Notes: generated by a model from the letters alone, not told the origin. Counted from the stretch's first letter, positions 1 through 9,117 are shown. The stretch is 9,776 nt of DNA from Verrucomicrobiaceae bacterium (GCA_947463285.1 CANHTV010000107.1:1-9776), one strand, 5' to 3'. Numbers and translations are program-made.

Positions 1-3000
1 CCCTTGCTGTTTTAGCTTCCGCTGGAAATCTGACGATTGGTAATGCGATCGATATCAATGATATGAGTGGTACGGGGGCCTATATTTTAGGGGCAGCGAA
101 CACAGTGACTTCCGGCCAAGTGAACTTTAATGGCCCTGTTACTCTTCAGAACCTGAGAAGCGGTCTGGTTGATGCTAAAACACTGAATTTAAACTCCGCC
201 ATAAGCACCGGATATGGTGTTTCGTTAAACGGAGTCTTCAGTGAGGCTGACGGCGGAACAAGAGATGTCCTTTCATTGGTCAAGACCGGTTCTGGTATCG
301 CTACTTTGTCTGCAAACAACATCATCCACGGTGACCTAGTCATCAACGAAGGAACACTGCTTGTCAAAAATACGCCTGTTTCCTCCGGTGATTCTGCGAC
401 AGGTTTTGGTGACATTACCATTAACTCCGGTGGCGTGCTCGGGGGCACTGGTAGCATTGCAGGTGCGGTTTCATTGCTTGGCGAGGTTGGTGATTTAGCG
501 ACACTTCGCCCTGGTGATCCTACAACGAGCCTTGCTGGTGTGGAGGTGCTGACGATCAACAAACCCCTCACCATCGGAGCAGACTCCGTTCTTGAGTTTT
601 CGATTGGTGCCGAAAATATGACCAAGCTGGCTGGCACCACCATCAATATTACTTCTAACACAGCGCGTATTGTTGTTCAGGCCGAGCCTGACTATCGGCC
701 TGTAGCTGGCACCGTCATCGACCTCCTCGATTTCAACTCAGGTGGGTTCACTTTGTTCTCTGGGGCTAAACTTTTGGAACTCCTTCAGCTTCCTGTCGCC
801 ACAGTTTGGAATACCAGTCAATTCCTGACGACGGGTCTTATTATCTCAGAAGGTGATGCGCAGCCAACGGCCATCGTCAGTCACCCCGTTGCTAGTAGAA
901 TTTTACAAGGAGATAACCATACCTTTACTGTGGCATTCACAGGCACTGCTCCAGTGACCTTCCAGTGGATGAGAAATGGCGAAGATATTTTTGGAGGCAC
1001 AAGTCAGACTCTGACCGTTACGGGTGCCACACAAGATTCCGAAGGTCTATACTCAGTGCGTGTCATGAACCCTGTAAACCCTACTGGTGCCCTCAGTAAC
1101 TCCGCCCAGTTGGTGGTGGACTGGCCCATTGGTATCGCAGTAAACTTGCCCGCTAACAAGAAAGGCTCTGTCAATGAGCCCGTGAAATTCAAGGTTATTA
1201 CTACTGGCGAAGGCCCGATTTCTTATCAATGGAAAAAGGGTGATGCGAATGTTGGGACAGATTCCTCTGAATTCACCATTCCGAGTTCGACGTTTGATGA
1301 TAGCGGAACTTATAGCGTCGTTGTTACAGGTCCTAGCTTTATCGGTCGTCCTGCTAATGTCGTGACCAGCGCTCTGTCAAACCTCACCATTACTGAGGGC
1401 ATCCCCGTCGTGATTGAGCAGCCGGAATCAGAGTCCCTTCAAGCTGGTGGTAATCTAGTCCTCACGGCTCAGGGTGGTGGCGGAGACGCTTCTCAACGCA
1501 CAGTGCAATGGTTCCGCAATGGAGTCGCAATCCCTGATGCTACGACCAGCACATTTACCCTGTGTGAAGTTACCACCGCGAATGCGGGCGACTACACCTT
1601 CAGAGTCACCACCTTTAATCCGATCTCGGGCAAATTTGAAAGTGTAGTGAGCGACCCTCCTGCGAGCATTTTTGTTGCTGACAACACGGCTAAAGTGATT
1701 GCAGGACAAATAGGTAAGACGGTTTCTATGTCGGTAAGTGTTGGTTCCACGCCAAGATTCAAAACGCCTGCGTACAACTGGCGTCTGAATGGAGGGCCAT
1801 TGCCTTCTGATGGGCGATTTACCGGAGGCAACACCAAAACGCTAACTATTAAAACGCTGAATGATGGGGATACAGGAACTTACACCTGTATCGTAACCGG
1901 CGCCCCAGGCACTGCTCCGGTTACTGCGGGAACACATCACCTGCGCGTTTACAACACGGCTCCAAAAATAGTGACTACCACGCCTCCTCCAGTAGCAATA
2001 GTTGGTGGGGCCTATTCTTGGAAGATCCCAGTGGAAAGTGATGTGACTGATTTGGTTGGCGACCATCTTGATAAATGGAAATCAACACCCTCATCCTACT
2101 CTGTTTCAGGTTTGCCCTCCGGCTTGGCTGTCAATAAGACCACAGGAGTCATTAGCGGTTATCCTAGAACAGCCACCAATCGCGTGAAGCACCCCAGTGG
2201 TTACCCTGTCAATATTACAGTTTCTAATGCTTATAAGCCAAGTTCTGTTTGGAGTACCTTTATTGATGTTCTGCCGCTTCCGACTGCTATTGCTGGCACC
2301 TATGCGGGCCCTGTCGCTAGAGGTTCTGTTAATAGAAATCTGGGAGGCCAGTTTGATATGACTATCGCATCTACAGGTGCGGTCTCGGGGAAAATCACAC
2401 TTGGAAGCCTTTCCGCTAGATCCTTTAATGGCTTCTTCTCCAGCATTAAAGACAGCAGCGGTAATGCCACAGGCCTCGGTGACATTATCGTGAAAATACC
2501 AGCGACTAGATCGCTTCCAGCTCTCAAGGTTGAGTTCGGTCTTTCCGTTTCGACGGCCATTGATCCTTCGGCGCCTGATACCTTGATTGTAAATGCCAGT
2601 ATTGAAGATTGCGGAAATGGACGCACAGCGGCATTCAGCGGCTGGAGAAATAAATGGTCTTCAAAACCTGTTGCAGGCATCTCAGAGTCGCCTCTGGCTT
2701 ATCGTGGAGGGCTCTATAATTTCGCCATTGCGCTTTCCAGCTCTAGTCCGCTAGTGACAAACCCTGAGGTGCCTCAAGGGGCTGGCTTTGCAGCTTTCAC
2801 TATTGGGACCAGTGGCACGACATCGATAGTCGGTCGCACAGGCGACGGGGAGTCCTTCACGAGTGCCTGCCCCGTCGGGCCTAACGGCCAGATGTTCCTC
2901 TTTAGAACGTTATATACGACTACAATTAGAGGTTCACTACTCGGTGATTTGCAAATCGAAACATCGCCTGACCCTATCGACAATGACGTCAGTGGTAGTC

Positions 3001-3629
3001 TCACTTGGGTTCGGCCTCCCAACCCAGCCAAGGTCACGTCGAAGGTATCTCGTTTATATCGCTCAGGCTTTGGAACGGACCAAATTGCCAGTGGTGTGAC
3101 ACCCACGACCATCACTGCTCCCGTTCCTTTAGTGGCTTTTGGTGGCCGCTACATTGCACCTCCAACGACAGGGCAAGTTGTATTTGAACTTCTTCCTGCG
3201 GTTGCTCCCGCTACAAACGCCACATTAAAATTCTCTGAAACAGGTGATTTCCCAACTGTGATTACCACGCCACTAGTTGATTCAGTCTTCAATCCAGATG
3301 TCGAAGTCACCATTGGAGTGAAGAGCAAGGCTACAACAACAACATCCACAGCGGTCAATCCTGCGCTGACGAAGGTGACGGTCTCTCCAACCTCAGGTGC
3401 CTTCTCAGGTGGGTTCACCCTTCAGGACACTATTTCGGGGCTGCTGGTGAAGCGAGCAGCCACCTTCAGAGGTGTCATCATTCGCAGAAGGGTAAGCGAC
3501 TTGGGTGATCCCCGGGAGACAAGCACCTACGGTTTAGGTCACTTCATAAATCCTTTGAAACCTGCTGCCGGTGCATCTGCTACAACGACGCCGCAGATTT
3601 CAGGCATGGTGAATTTTGAAGCGAAATAA
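1..3629 (+). CDS. Large beta-rich surface or secreted protein with autotransporter-associated beta-strand repeat and four Ig-like domains (5' partial)
   Basis: The reading frame is open from nucleotide 3 to the TAA at 3627-3629, so the start is outside the window; the ATG at 63 is internal. About 1208 residues are visible. Nucleotides 264-371 encode a typical autotransporter-associated beta-strand repeat (LVKTGSGIATLS, then LVINEGTLLV). Nucleotides 405-518 continue it with a GGVLGGTGSIAGAV stretch ending in LRPGD. Four Ig-like domains follow at about 864-1121, 1125-1394, 1401-1680 and 1680-1955. Each has the core Trp (FQWMRNG, YQWKKGD, VQWFRNG, YNWRLNG) and a late D/E/N-x-G-x-Y motif. A He_PIG-like segment (GLPSGLAVNKTTGVISGYP) lies near 2110-2165. 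The last 445 or so residues are Gly/Ser/Thr-rich with repeated SGxxTL and FxG patterns, as in many verrucomicrobial Ig proteins. Only four cysteines are visible. There is no catalytic motif, no C-terminal beta-barrel with a terminal aromatic, and no PEP-CTERM; the protein ends FEAK. A structural or adhesive role outside the cytoplasm is inferred; the export route is unknown because the signal peptide is not in the window. Confidence 0.88.
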   Translation, partial: LAVLASAGNLTIGNAIDINDMSGTGAYILGAANTVTSGQVNFNGPVTLQNLRSGLVDAKTLNLNSAISTGYGVSLNGVFSEADGGTRDVLSLVKTGSGIATLSANNIIHGDLVINEGTLLVKNTPVSSGDSATGFGDITINSGGVLGGTGSIAGAVSLLGEVGDLATLRPGDPTTSLAGVEVLTINKPLTIGADSVLEFSIGAENMTKLAGTTINITSNTARIVVQAEPDYRPVAGTVIDLLDFNSGGFTLFSGAKLLELLQLPVATVWNTSQFLTTGLIISEGDAQPTAIVSHPVASRILQGDNHTFTVAFTGTAPVTFQWMRNGEDIFGGTSQTLTVTGATQDSEGLYSVRVMNPVNPTGALSNSAQLVVDWPIGIAVNLPANKKGSVNEPVKFKVITTGEGPISYQWKKGDANVGTDSSEFTIPSSTFDDSGTYSVVVTGPSFIGRPANVVTSALSNLTITEGIPVVIEQPESESLQAGGNLVLTAQGGGGDASQRTVQWFRNGVAIPDATTSTFTLCEVTTANAGDYTFRVTTFNPISGKFESVVSDPPASIFVADNTAKVIAGQIGKTVSMSVSVGSTPRFKTPAYNWRLNGGPLPSDGRFTGGNTKTLTIKTLNDGDTGTYTCIVTGAPGTAPVTAGTHHLRVYNTAPKIVTTTPPPVAIVGGAYSWKIPVESDVTDLVGDHLDKWKSTPSSYSVSGLPSGLAVNKTTGVISGYPRTATNRVKHPSGYPVNITVSNAYKPSSVWSTFIDVLPLPTAIAGTYAGPVARGSVNRNLGGQFDMTIASTGAVSGKITLGSLSARSFNGFFSSIKDSSGNATGLGDIIVKIPATRSLPALKVEFGLSVSTAIDPSAPDTLIVNASIEDCGNGRTAAFSGWRNKWSSKPVAGISESPLAYRGGLYNFAIALSSSSPLVTNPEVPQGAGFAAFTIGTSGTTSIVGRTGDGESFTSACPVGPNGQMFLFRTLYTTTIRGSLLGDLQIETSPDPIDNDVSGSLTWVRPPNPAKVTSKVSRLYRSGFGTDQIASGVTPTTITAPVPLVAFGGRYIAPPTTGQVVFELLPAVAPATNATLKFSETGDFPTVITTPLVDSVFNPDVEVTIGVKSKATTTTSTAVNPALTKVTVSPTSGAFSGGFTLQDTISGLLVKRAATFRGVIIRRRVSDLGDPRETSTYGLGHFINPLKPAAGASATTTPQISGMVNFEAK
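864..1955 (+). repeat. Four tandem Ig-like domain coding units within the surface protein
   Basis: Four consecutive units of about 260-280 bp each encode an Ig-like beta sandwich. The shared landmarks are a strand with an aromatic or Val, x, Trp (W codon of unit 1 at 966-968), an N/D-G turn, a TLT or FTI strand, and the D-x-G-x-Y strand (Y codon of unit 1 at 1050-1052). The units are clearly divergent at DNA level, so this is an old protein-level repeat rather than a recent tandem duplication. The two disulphide cysteines of classical Ig domains are absent, apart from one Cys in the F strand of unit 4 (TYTCIV). Boundaries are approximate to about 15 bp. Confidence 0.8.
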
Positions 3630-3678
3630 GCCAGTCACTCGAAATGTCATTACAATGTGAGCAAAACTGCAAAAAAAT

Positions 3679-3716
3679 AGTCAATGTAATAACGAAGTAA
3701 ATACCCTGCATTGACT
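3679..3716. repeat. 8-bp inverted repeat, possible operator or weak hairpin
   Basis: AGTCAATG at 3679-3686 is perfectly mirrored by CATTGACT at 3709-3716, with a 22-nt spacer. The half-site centres are 30 bp apart, close to three turns of the helix, which fits two protein subunits binding the same face. It lies just upstream of the candidate promoter for the cassette protein A gene. As an RNA hairpin it would be weak, and no T-run follows it, so a terminator role is unlikely. A dyad of this size can arise by chance in a gap this long. Confidence 0.35.
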
Positions 3717-3723
3717 TCATAGC

Positions 3724-3752
3724 TTGAAATCTGCTGTGAAATCCGGTTTAAT
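3724..3752 (+). promoter_or_regulatory. Candidate sigma-70-type promoter for the Verru_Chthon cassette
   Basis: TTGAAA at 3724-3729 (five of six matches to the -35 consensus) is separated by 17 bp from TTTAAT at 3747-3752 (five of six to the -10 consensus, the mismatch being at the important second position). Transcription would begin near 3759 and leave a leader of only about 23 nt before the ATG at 3782. It sits in the only non-coding gap before the cassette. The prediction is by eye; verrucomicrobial promoter preferences are poorly known. Confidence 0.4.
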
Positions 3753-3781
3753 CGAAAAAATTCAACTAAATTCCCCGTTCT

Positions 3782-6700
3782 ATGAAATCACTTCGCCAAT
3801 TCGTCACAGACGCACGCAGGCACAAGGGCTTGGCTCTAATCATTGTGCTTTCGATGTTGGCCCTCTCAACAATCGTCATGTTGGCTTTCCTCAGCGTGGC
3901 TGATACAGAGCACAAGGGAACCGTTACTTATTCAGCATCACAGACAGCTCGTCGTTTGGCTGATACGGCCGTTAATATAGTTGTATCACAGATTCAGGCG
4001 GGCACTGAGCAGGACACGCCTATAGCTCTATCAGGCCGTGAGACACATGCGACTCAGCCAGGAGCCGTGCGTAAATATTCAGATCAGGGTGCTTTCTTGG
4101 CTGGATATAAATTGTTTTCAGACTCTGCGATGATCTTTCAGAGCACAGGTTCCGCCAACGGAACAGGATCCATCACCGACGAGCGCGAATTTTTAGCCAC
4201 CTCTGAGCCTCCTGCTGGGTGGAATCAAGGTAACAATCTTTTGCGTTACGTGGATATGAATGAGCCAGCCATCAAAGGTGTGATTGGTGAAGCCGGCACG
4301 GCTGTCAGCGCGCAGGTTTACTTTCCTGTGCTGGATCCGCGCGCTGCTTTCGATATGGACCCAGCCACAGGGCTGCCTACTCCAGCTGAAGGGTTCACTT
4401 ATGAAACCACTACAGCGCTGACTGGCACGGACATCGGTGGGGCGCCTGATACTACAGGAGCATCCGCCGATGTTAATGCGATCACCAAGCCAAATGCTTC
4501 ATCAAATCCTGATTCACTTCGTCTGGCGATGCCGGTGCAGTGGCTCTATTTGCTAAAGGATGGAACAATGGGGACTCTGGACGCCAATTTAAAGTTCCAA
4601 TCTTCAGGCCTCTCTGTGCCATCTGAGGAGACGCCAATTATTGGCCGTATTGCTTTTTGGACTGATGATGAAACATGTAAAATAAACATCAACACTGCCT
4701 CAGAGCCTACATTTCTGGGGCAGCCTGCTTATTATCATGAACGCGACCATCGTTGGGCTGATTACCCTGCGGCTCGCGGTGAATACCAGAGATTTCCTGG
4801 GCATCCTGCTACGGTGGCGCTCAGCTCAGTGCTTTATCCAAATCCGCTTCAATCCAGTCAACGAAATTTGGACACTTATGGAACAACAGACGGTAGTGCT
4901 GCGCAGACGAGCAAACTTAGTGTTAAAAATCTTATCTACGATATTGTGCCTCGTATTGCTCGGGGTGGCAGCAATGCCGGGACGACCCTATTCGCGGCAG
5001 ATGATTTCAATTCAGGAGGTAATCAGGGGTTGATGACAAGTGTGGATCTCAGCAACGCCATCAATGAGCGGCTGTACAGCAGTGTCGATGAACTCTTCTT
5101 TTCTGAGCTTAGTACGGACGGTATCCGGGTGCCCACAGTGACCTCGATCACAGGTGGGCAGTTGTTCAACAAGCAGACGCTAGAGCGCGCCTCGGGTTTT
5201 CTTACAGCTCATAGCCGCGCCAGTGAGATCAGTAACCTCGGACTACCTCGCATTGCCATGTGGCCCGTTCATAAGGAGGCTTCGAAAAGAACGCCCTTTG
5301 ATAATCTGATCACGTATTGCTCCAATTTAGGCCAAACCGCCTTCACTAACTTAAACCTCGATACCGCCAACATTTACATCTTCCAGCGCCAAAAGGCCTT
5401 GGATCAGTCCAATGATGTCAAGATCGCCAGAAATGCAAAGCTCTTGAACATGTTGGACACCATCTTGGAAAACGCACGTTTCCCCGCGACAGCGGCTACG
5501 GGTGGACCTGGAGATACTTTTAAACGCAAAATGGGAAGTGCCGGCGGTTTCGAAAACTATCGGCAAGTGATTGTTGAGATGTTTGACTACATTCGCTCAA
5601 CCAATCTGCGAGATAGTTATCTCGTGCCAGTAAATCGTAATAGTTGGCGTTCAATACCGGTTTATTGGGGCGATGACTCAAACCGACTTACCCAAAGAAA
5701 TATCTATGATGAACGGGACAGTCTTGAAGGCACCTTTAACACATTTACAACAGGGGTTGTGCGTAATACTGGTGCCCCTAATAATCCTTTTAACGATGTC
5801 TCACTGCCTGGACACGGACAAGTAACACCATCAATCTGGACCAAAGGAAACAACTACCGCGGTTTTGGTCGGAGTATTTCTATCAGTGAGATCGGCCTGC
5901 AGTTCATCTGCACGGCTGATGGCCAGCCTGATATGTATAGCTGGCGGCACTTGGACTATGATCCAATGACCAAAAAGTACAACATCAAAGAGGTGCCTAA
6001 GTTGCCTGCTCGCGCCGTCGATAACACCGATCAGTTTGATACCGTTACTTTAGATTCGTTAGCCGCTGATGGAACAGTTTCCGGGGGCAGAACAGCACTC
6101 AAAGTGGATGAAAATAAACTCTTGAGTGAAGATACTGATGGCGGTTTTGCTGTGGACCATACGAATGAAATCATTAGGGATATTGGACCTGTTGCGAACA
6201 CTGGTGCTCAAGAGTGGAATGATGGCTCCCGCCCTGCCGAACAATTTATTAAAGATCGTTATTATTCAAATTTCCCCCCGTTGTCGGATGTCAGTGCTGC
6301 TGAGGGGCTATATAACCTCGAAGGTGGTATTGTGACTGATGCAAACAAAGGTAGACACAGGAACTTTCATCCAGGGACTCTAGAGAAAAACTGGAATTAC
6401 AGTCTCGATGTTGATACGCCGTTACAAATCAACGAGAAACGAATTCAAGCCTTATTTCATCTTGAGTTCTTCTGCCCTTCGGTGGGATATACTGGCATCA
6501 CACCTGAGTTTACTATTGTTCTAAGTGGTAATGAACTCTCCAGTATCGAAACGAACGGAGAGACCTTGTTTAAAGGTACCAATGACAAGATAATCAAAAG
6601 TGCCCGTCCGATTTATCAGGTGGATGGGGCACCTGAAGTCGGTGGCTATGTTAGCTTCAGACGTGTCGCAGGCAGCCGCGGACTGCCTGCACGTGGCGGG

Positions 6701-9100
6701 GTTCCCGCAGATAAAATGTATTATGAGGGGGCAAGCAGCAGCCCACACATTGGAATCATGAATTTGGATTTGGTGTCTGATTTCTTTACGGTGCGCAGTG
6801 ACCAGCCTCTTATTTTCAGATCAGGTCCACGGCCTATCAAAATCGCTATTTATGATTCACACAATTACCTCAATCGTGATCCGATCCAAGTCGTGTATTT
6901 CAAACTCGACGAAGGCACGGCTCCTGTGCCTGATCTGATCGTTCAACCCAGTAAAAAAGTTAGATGGATTAGGCAATCAGACAGCGCCGAGTTCATCCAC
7001 CCCGCAGTTCAGGCACCGCATTGGTGGTCTTTTCACCAAGATGGCGTCTTAGGTCGAACTCTGCCGAATCCTGTTTGGATCGGCCGCTTTGCAGATACTA
7101 ACGCTAGCGTATGGCAGGGGCGCTACGGTTTGCGCGTTGGATTAGATGGTGACACGGCGCGAGATGGTGGAGATAATGTTCGCTACAGACAGAGCTTGCC
7201 TGGTTCCAGAGCCTTGATTTATGGAAGAGGTATAGAAGGTGGCAATTACGGTGACGTGAAGAGAATGGATAATGCCGAAACTGGGGTAGCCGAGGTGCGA
7301 GCTATACGTGCCGCTTATACTCCTGGGAATAACTACAACACTTTGTTAAAGCATTTCGGTTCGGATGTTGTGAGGTCTATCTTACCAAGTCACGGCGATT
7401 CTCGGTTACTAGCAGCCAAGGCTGTTGTTAAAGAAACAGACTGGGCGCTGCACCCGCTCTACAAAGACCCACGAGCATTCCTAGCTCACAATTTCTCCTC
7501 CTATAATGCAGGCTCAGAGCCTGGATTTGATCGCTCGGGCAATTCGTCAGTGCAAAATGAAGATGCAACGCGCCGATTACTGCCACAGACAGTTGCTGTA
7601 AGCGCTAACCTTGTTCCTGATGCTCCCTACAGTGGCGGAAACAATACCAACATTAATGAGACAACGGGAGGGCTCTCACCTGCCTTTTTGGCTCAACGAT
7701 ACTATGATTTTGATGAAAGCGATCCAGGTGGACGAGTCGGTGCTTACATCAATAAGCCTGACGAAGGCAATTATGCTGTAGGAGACTTTCAGGCTAGCGG
7801 ATGGCCTGCTGCTCGTGAATGGCGAGCCACCTACTTCAGATCCGATAGTTTTGGTGCTAGATTTGCTCCAGGGGCCTCTTCTTTTTTCACGCCTAATCGT
7901 ATGGTAAGTTCTCCTGTGATGATGGGCTCTTTGCCCAGCCGTGTGTTTTACTCCAATGCCACAGGACCTGATGCCTCAACCAATGGCAACGGCGCTTGGA
8001 CTAACCTTTTATTCAGACCTCATGTGCAGGTACAGGGTGCGCAGACTTCTCACCCGGGAGCTGTCACACCTGCAGATCATTACCTGCTGGATTTGTTCTG
8101 GATGCCGGTCGTGGAGCCCTATGCGATCAGTGAGCCTCTATCGACGGCAGGTAAAGTAAACATGAATTACCAGATCATGCCGTTCACTCATATTCGTCGT
8201 GCCACAGCCATGCATGCGGTGATGAAGAGTGAAATGTTCGCAGCGTTGCCAAACGCTGACCACTCTGCTGCAAGAGGGGTTAGAAGAGGCTTCGGTCCAC
8301 AGGGGACAACGCCACCTCTTTTCCGTGACGAAAACGCAAAGGATGGCGACAGGGCAGCGCGCTGGCATCGCTACATCGCCATTGACAGACTTAATAATGA
8401 AAACGGAACGGCTGATAATCCCTGGTGGAACGTGGCTGCTGCCCAGAGAGTCCAGGCTACATTACGTCAATTTGAGGAGAGGTTTAATTTCACCACTACA
8501 GCCAATGGCAATGGGGCTAGCGGACTTGGAGGTGCCATGAATTTACCAGGTAATTTCCGTGGTGGTTTGTTTAGGTCTGCGTCCCAGATCTGCGAAATGC
8601 ATTTGATTCCCTCTCGAGTGCTTACTTCTGGTGGTAGGGCGGGAACTGCTCCTGTGCCATCCGTTTCAGAAAATACAGAGAACGTGAAGGCCTCAGATCT
8701 TAGCACAGCAGCAGGCCGAGAAACTGCCATGAGGAATTTTTGGACGAATCACAACTCAACAGGAGATAATACCCGTGAGCGTCCTTACGCCAATCTTTAC
8801 GCCAAGCTCACCACTAGATCGAACACCTTCAGGGTTCATGTTCGTGCTCAGGCGATCAAAGCTGCGCTTCGCCGAAATCCCGATAGTCAGGGGGATTTCA
8901 ACACGGCAGACGATGAGATCATGGGAGAATTCCGGGGCTCATTCCTTTTAGAGCGTTACATCGATTTGGCCGACCTTCAAAATGCTGGTGGTTTGGCTGA
9001 TTTCGCTGATGGGAAAAACCCTCTCGATGATGTTTCTCATCCGCCACTCGACAGCTATTATCGTTTCCGTGTTTTGGAATCCAAACGCTTTGCTCCGTAA
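3782..9100 (+). CDS. vccA: Verru_Chthon cassette protein A (very large GspK/PilX-like prepilin)
   Basis: At 1772 residues this matches my recollection of the Verru_Chthon cassette protein A family (TIGR02600); the symbol follows that cassette naming. The N-terminus has a basic leader, a likely prepilin peptidase site after Gly16 (RRHKG/LALIIVLSML) and a hydrophobic helix at about 17-40. The mature fifth residue is Ile21, not the usual Glu, as in GspK and PilX. The segment FWTDDETCKININTA (292-306), then EYQRFPGHPAT and LYSSVDEL (431-438), follows the NxNTA...SVDEL order of GspK. Other family-like stretches are an acidic loop with D1309, D1311 and D1314, LFWMPVVEPYAISEPLS (about 1430), TRERPYANLYAKLTT (from 1664) and the C-terminal YYRFRVLESKRFAP (1759-1772). 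There is one membrane segment and about five cysteines; no enzymatic motif is recognised. The bulk should be periplasmic or extracellular. The ATG at 3782 is chosen because it gives a correct prepilin leader, although no Shine-Dalgarno sequence precedes it. The protein C gene follows 17 bp downstream, indicating an operon. Its role as a pseudopilus tip component is inferred from the GspK resemblance. Confidence 0.92.
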   Translation: MKSLRQFVTDARRHKGLALIIVLSMLALSTIVMLAFLSVADTEHKGTVTYSASQTARRLADTAVNIVVSQIQAGTEQDTPIALSGRETHATQPGAVRKYSDQGAFLAGYKLFSDSAMIFQSTGSANGTGSITDEREFLATSEPPAGWNQGNNLLRYVDMNEPAIKGVIGEAGTAVSAQVYFPVLDPRAAFDMDPATGLPTPAEGFTYETTTALTGTDIGGAPDTTGASADVNAITKPNASSNPDSLRLAMPVQWLYLLKDGTMGTLDANLKFQSSGLSVPSEETPIIGRIAFWTDDETCKININTASEPTFLGQPAYYHERDHRWADYPAARGEYQRFPGHPATVALSSVLYPNPLQSSQRNLDTYGTTDGSAAQTSKLSVKNLIYDIVPRIARGGSNAGTTLFAADDFNSGGNQGLMTSVDLSNAINERLYSSVDELFFSELSTDGIRVPTVTSITGGQLFNKQTLERASGFLTAHSRASEISNLGLPRIAMWPVHKEASKRTPFDNLITYCSNLGQTAFTNLNLDTANIYIFQRQKALDQSNDVKIARNAKLLNMLDTILENARFPATAATGGPGDTFKRKMGSAGGFENYRQVIVEMFDYIRSTNLRDSYLVPVNRNSWRSIPVYWGDDSNRLTQRNIYDERDSLEGTFNTFTTGVVRNTGAPNNPFNDVSLPGHGQVTPSIWTKGNNYRGFGRSISISEIGLQFICTADGQPDMYSWRHLDYDPMTKKYNIKEVPKLPARAVDNTDQFDTVTLDSLAADGTVSGGRTALKVDENKLLSEDTDGGFAVDHTNEIIRDIGPVANTGAQEWNDGSRPAEQFIKDRYYSNFPPLSDVSAAEGLYNLEGGIVTDANKGRHRNFHPGTLEKNWNYSLDVDTPLQINEKRIQALFHLEFFCPSVGYTGITPEFTIVLSGNELSSIETNGETLFKGTNDKIIKSARPIYQVDGAPEVGGYVSFRRVAGSRGLPARGGVPADKMYYEGASSSPHIGIMNLDLVSDFFTVRSDQPLIFRSGPRPIKIAIYDSHNYLNRDPIQVVYFKLDEGTAPVPDLIVQPSKKVRWIRQSDSAEFIHPAVQAPHWWSFHQDGVLGRTLPNPVWIGRFADTNASVWQGRYGLRVGLDGDTARDGGDNVRYRQSLPGSRALIYGRGIEGGNYGDVKRMDNAETGVAEVRAIRAAYTPGNNYNTLLKHFGSDVVRSILPSHGDSRLLAAKAVVKETDWALHPLYKDPRAFLAHNFSSYNAGSEPGFDRSGNSSVQNEDATRRLLPQTVAVSANLVPDAPYSGGNNTNINETTGGLSPAFLAQRYYDFDESDPGGRVGAYINKPDEGNYAVGDFQASGWPAAREWRATYFRSDSFGARFAPGASSFFTPNRMVSSPVMMGSLPSRVFYSNATGPDASTNGNGAWTNLLFRPHVQVQGAQTSHPGAVTPADHYLLDLFWMPVVEPYAISEPLSTAGKVNMNYQIMPFTHIRRATAMHAVMKSEMFAALPNADHSAARGVRRGFGPQGTTPPLFRDENAKDGDRAARWHRYIAIDRLNNENGTADNPWWNVAAAQRVQATLRQFEERFNFTTTANGNGASGLGGAMNLPGNFRGGLFRSASQICEMHLIPSRVLTSGGRAGTAPVPSVSENTENVKASDLSTAAGRETAMRNFWTNHNSTGDNTRERPYANLYAKLTTRSNTFRVHVRAQAIKAALRRNPDSQGDFNTADDEIMGEFRGSFLLERYIDLADLQNAGGLADFADGKNPLDDVSHPPLDSYYRFRVLESKRFAP

Positions 9101-9107
9101 TTTAGCC

Positions 9108-9112
9108 AAGGA
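9108..9112 (+). promoter_or_regulatory. Shine-Dalgarno site of the cassette protein C gene
   Basis: AAGGA lies 5 nt before the ATG at 9118, in the 17-bp gap after the cassette A stop codon. It fixes the start of the downstream gene and contrasts with the cassette A gene, which has no recognisable site. Confidence 0.65.
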
Positions 9113-9117
9113 ATCGT

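Noticed and set aside
63..65. ATG at 63 as the true start of the surface protein gene
   Set aside because: The frame stays open upstream to nucleotide 3 and encodes the same kind of beta-repeat sequence; there is no signal peptide after the ATG and no ribosome-binding site before it.
146..661. 171-codon minus-strand ORF, and the other minus-strand ORFs inside the large genes
   Set aside because: They lie wholly inside well-supported + strand genes, have no recognisable domains or start signals, and read as shadow translations.
1..3629. Classical type V autotransporter annotation
   Set aside because: The beta-strand repeat is passenger-type only; the gene ends without a beta-barrel translocator domain or terminal aromatic residue.
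3630..3680. Intrinsic terminator after the surface protein gene
   Set aside because: Only very short pairings (for example GCA/TGC at 3661-3670) are seen, followed by an A-run rather than a T-run; read-through into the cassette cannot be excluded.
3711..3740. TTGACT at 3711-3716 as a -35 box
   Set aside because: At 17-18 bp spacing the matching -10 would be CTGTGA or TGTGAA, both poor; the TTGAAA/TTTAAT pair is better.
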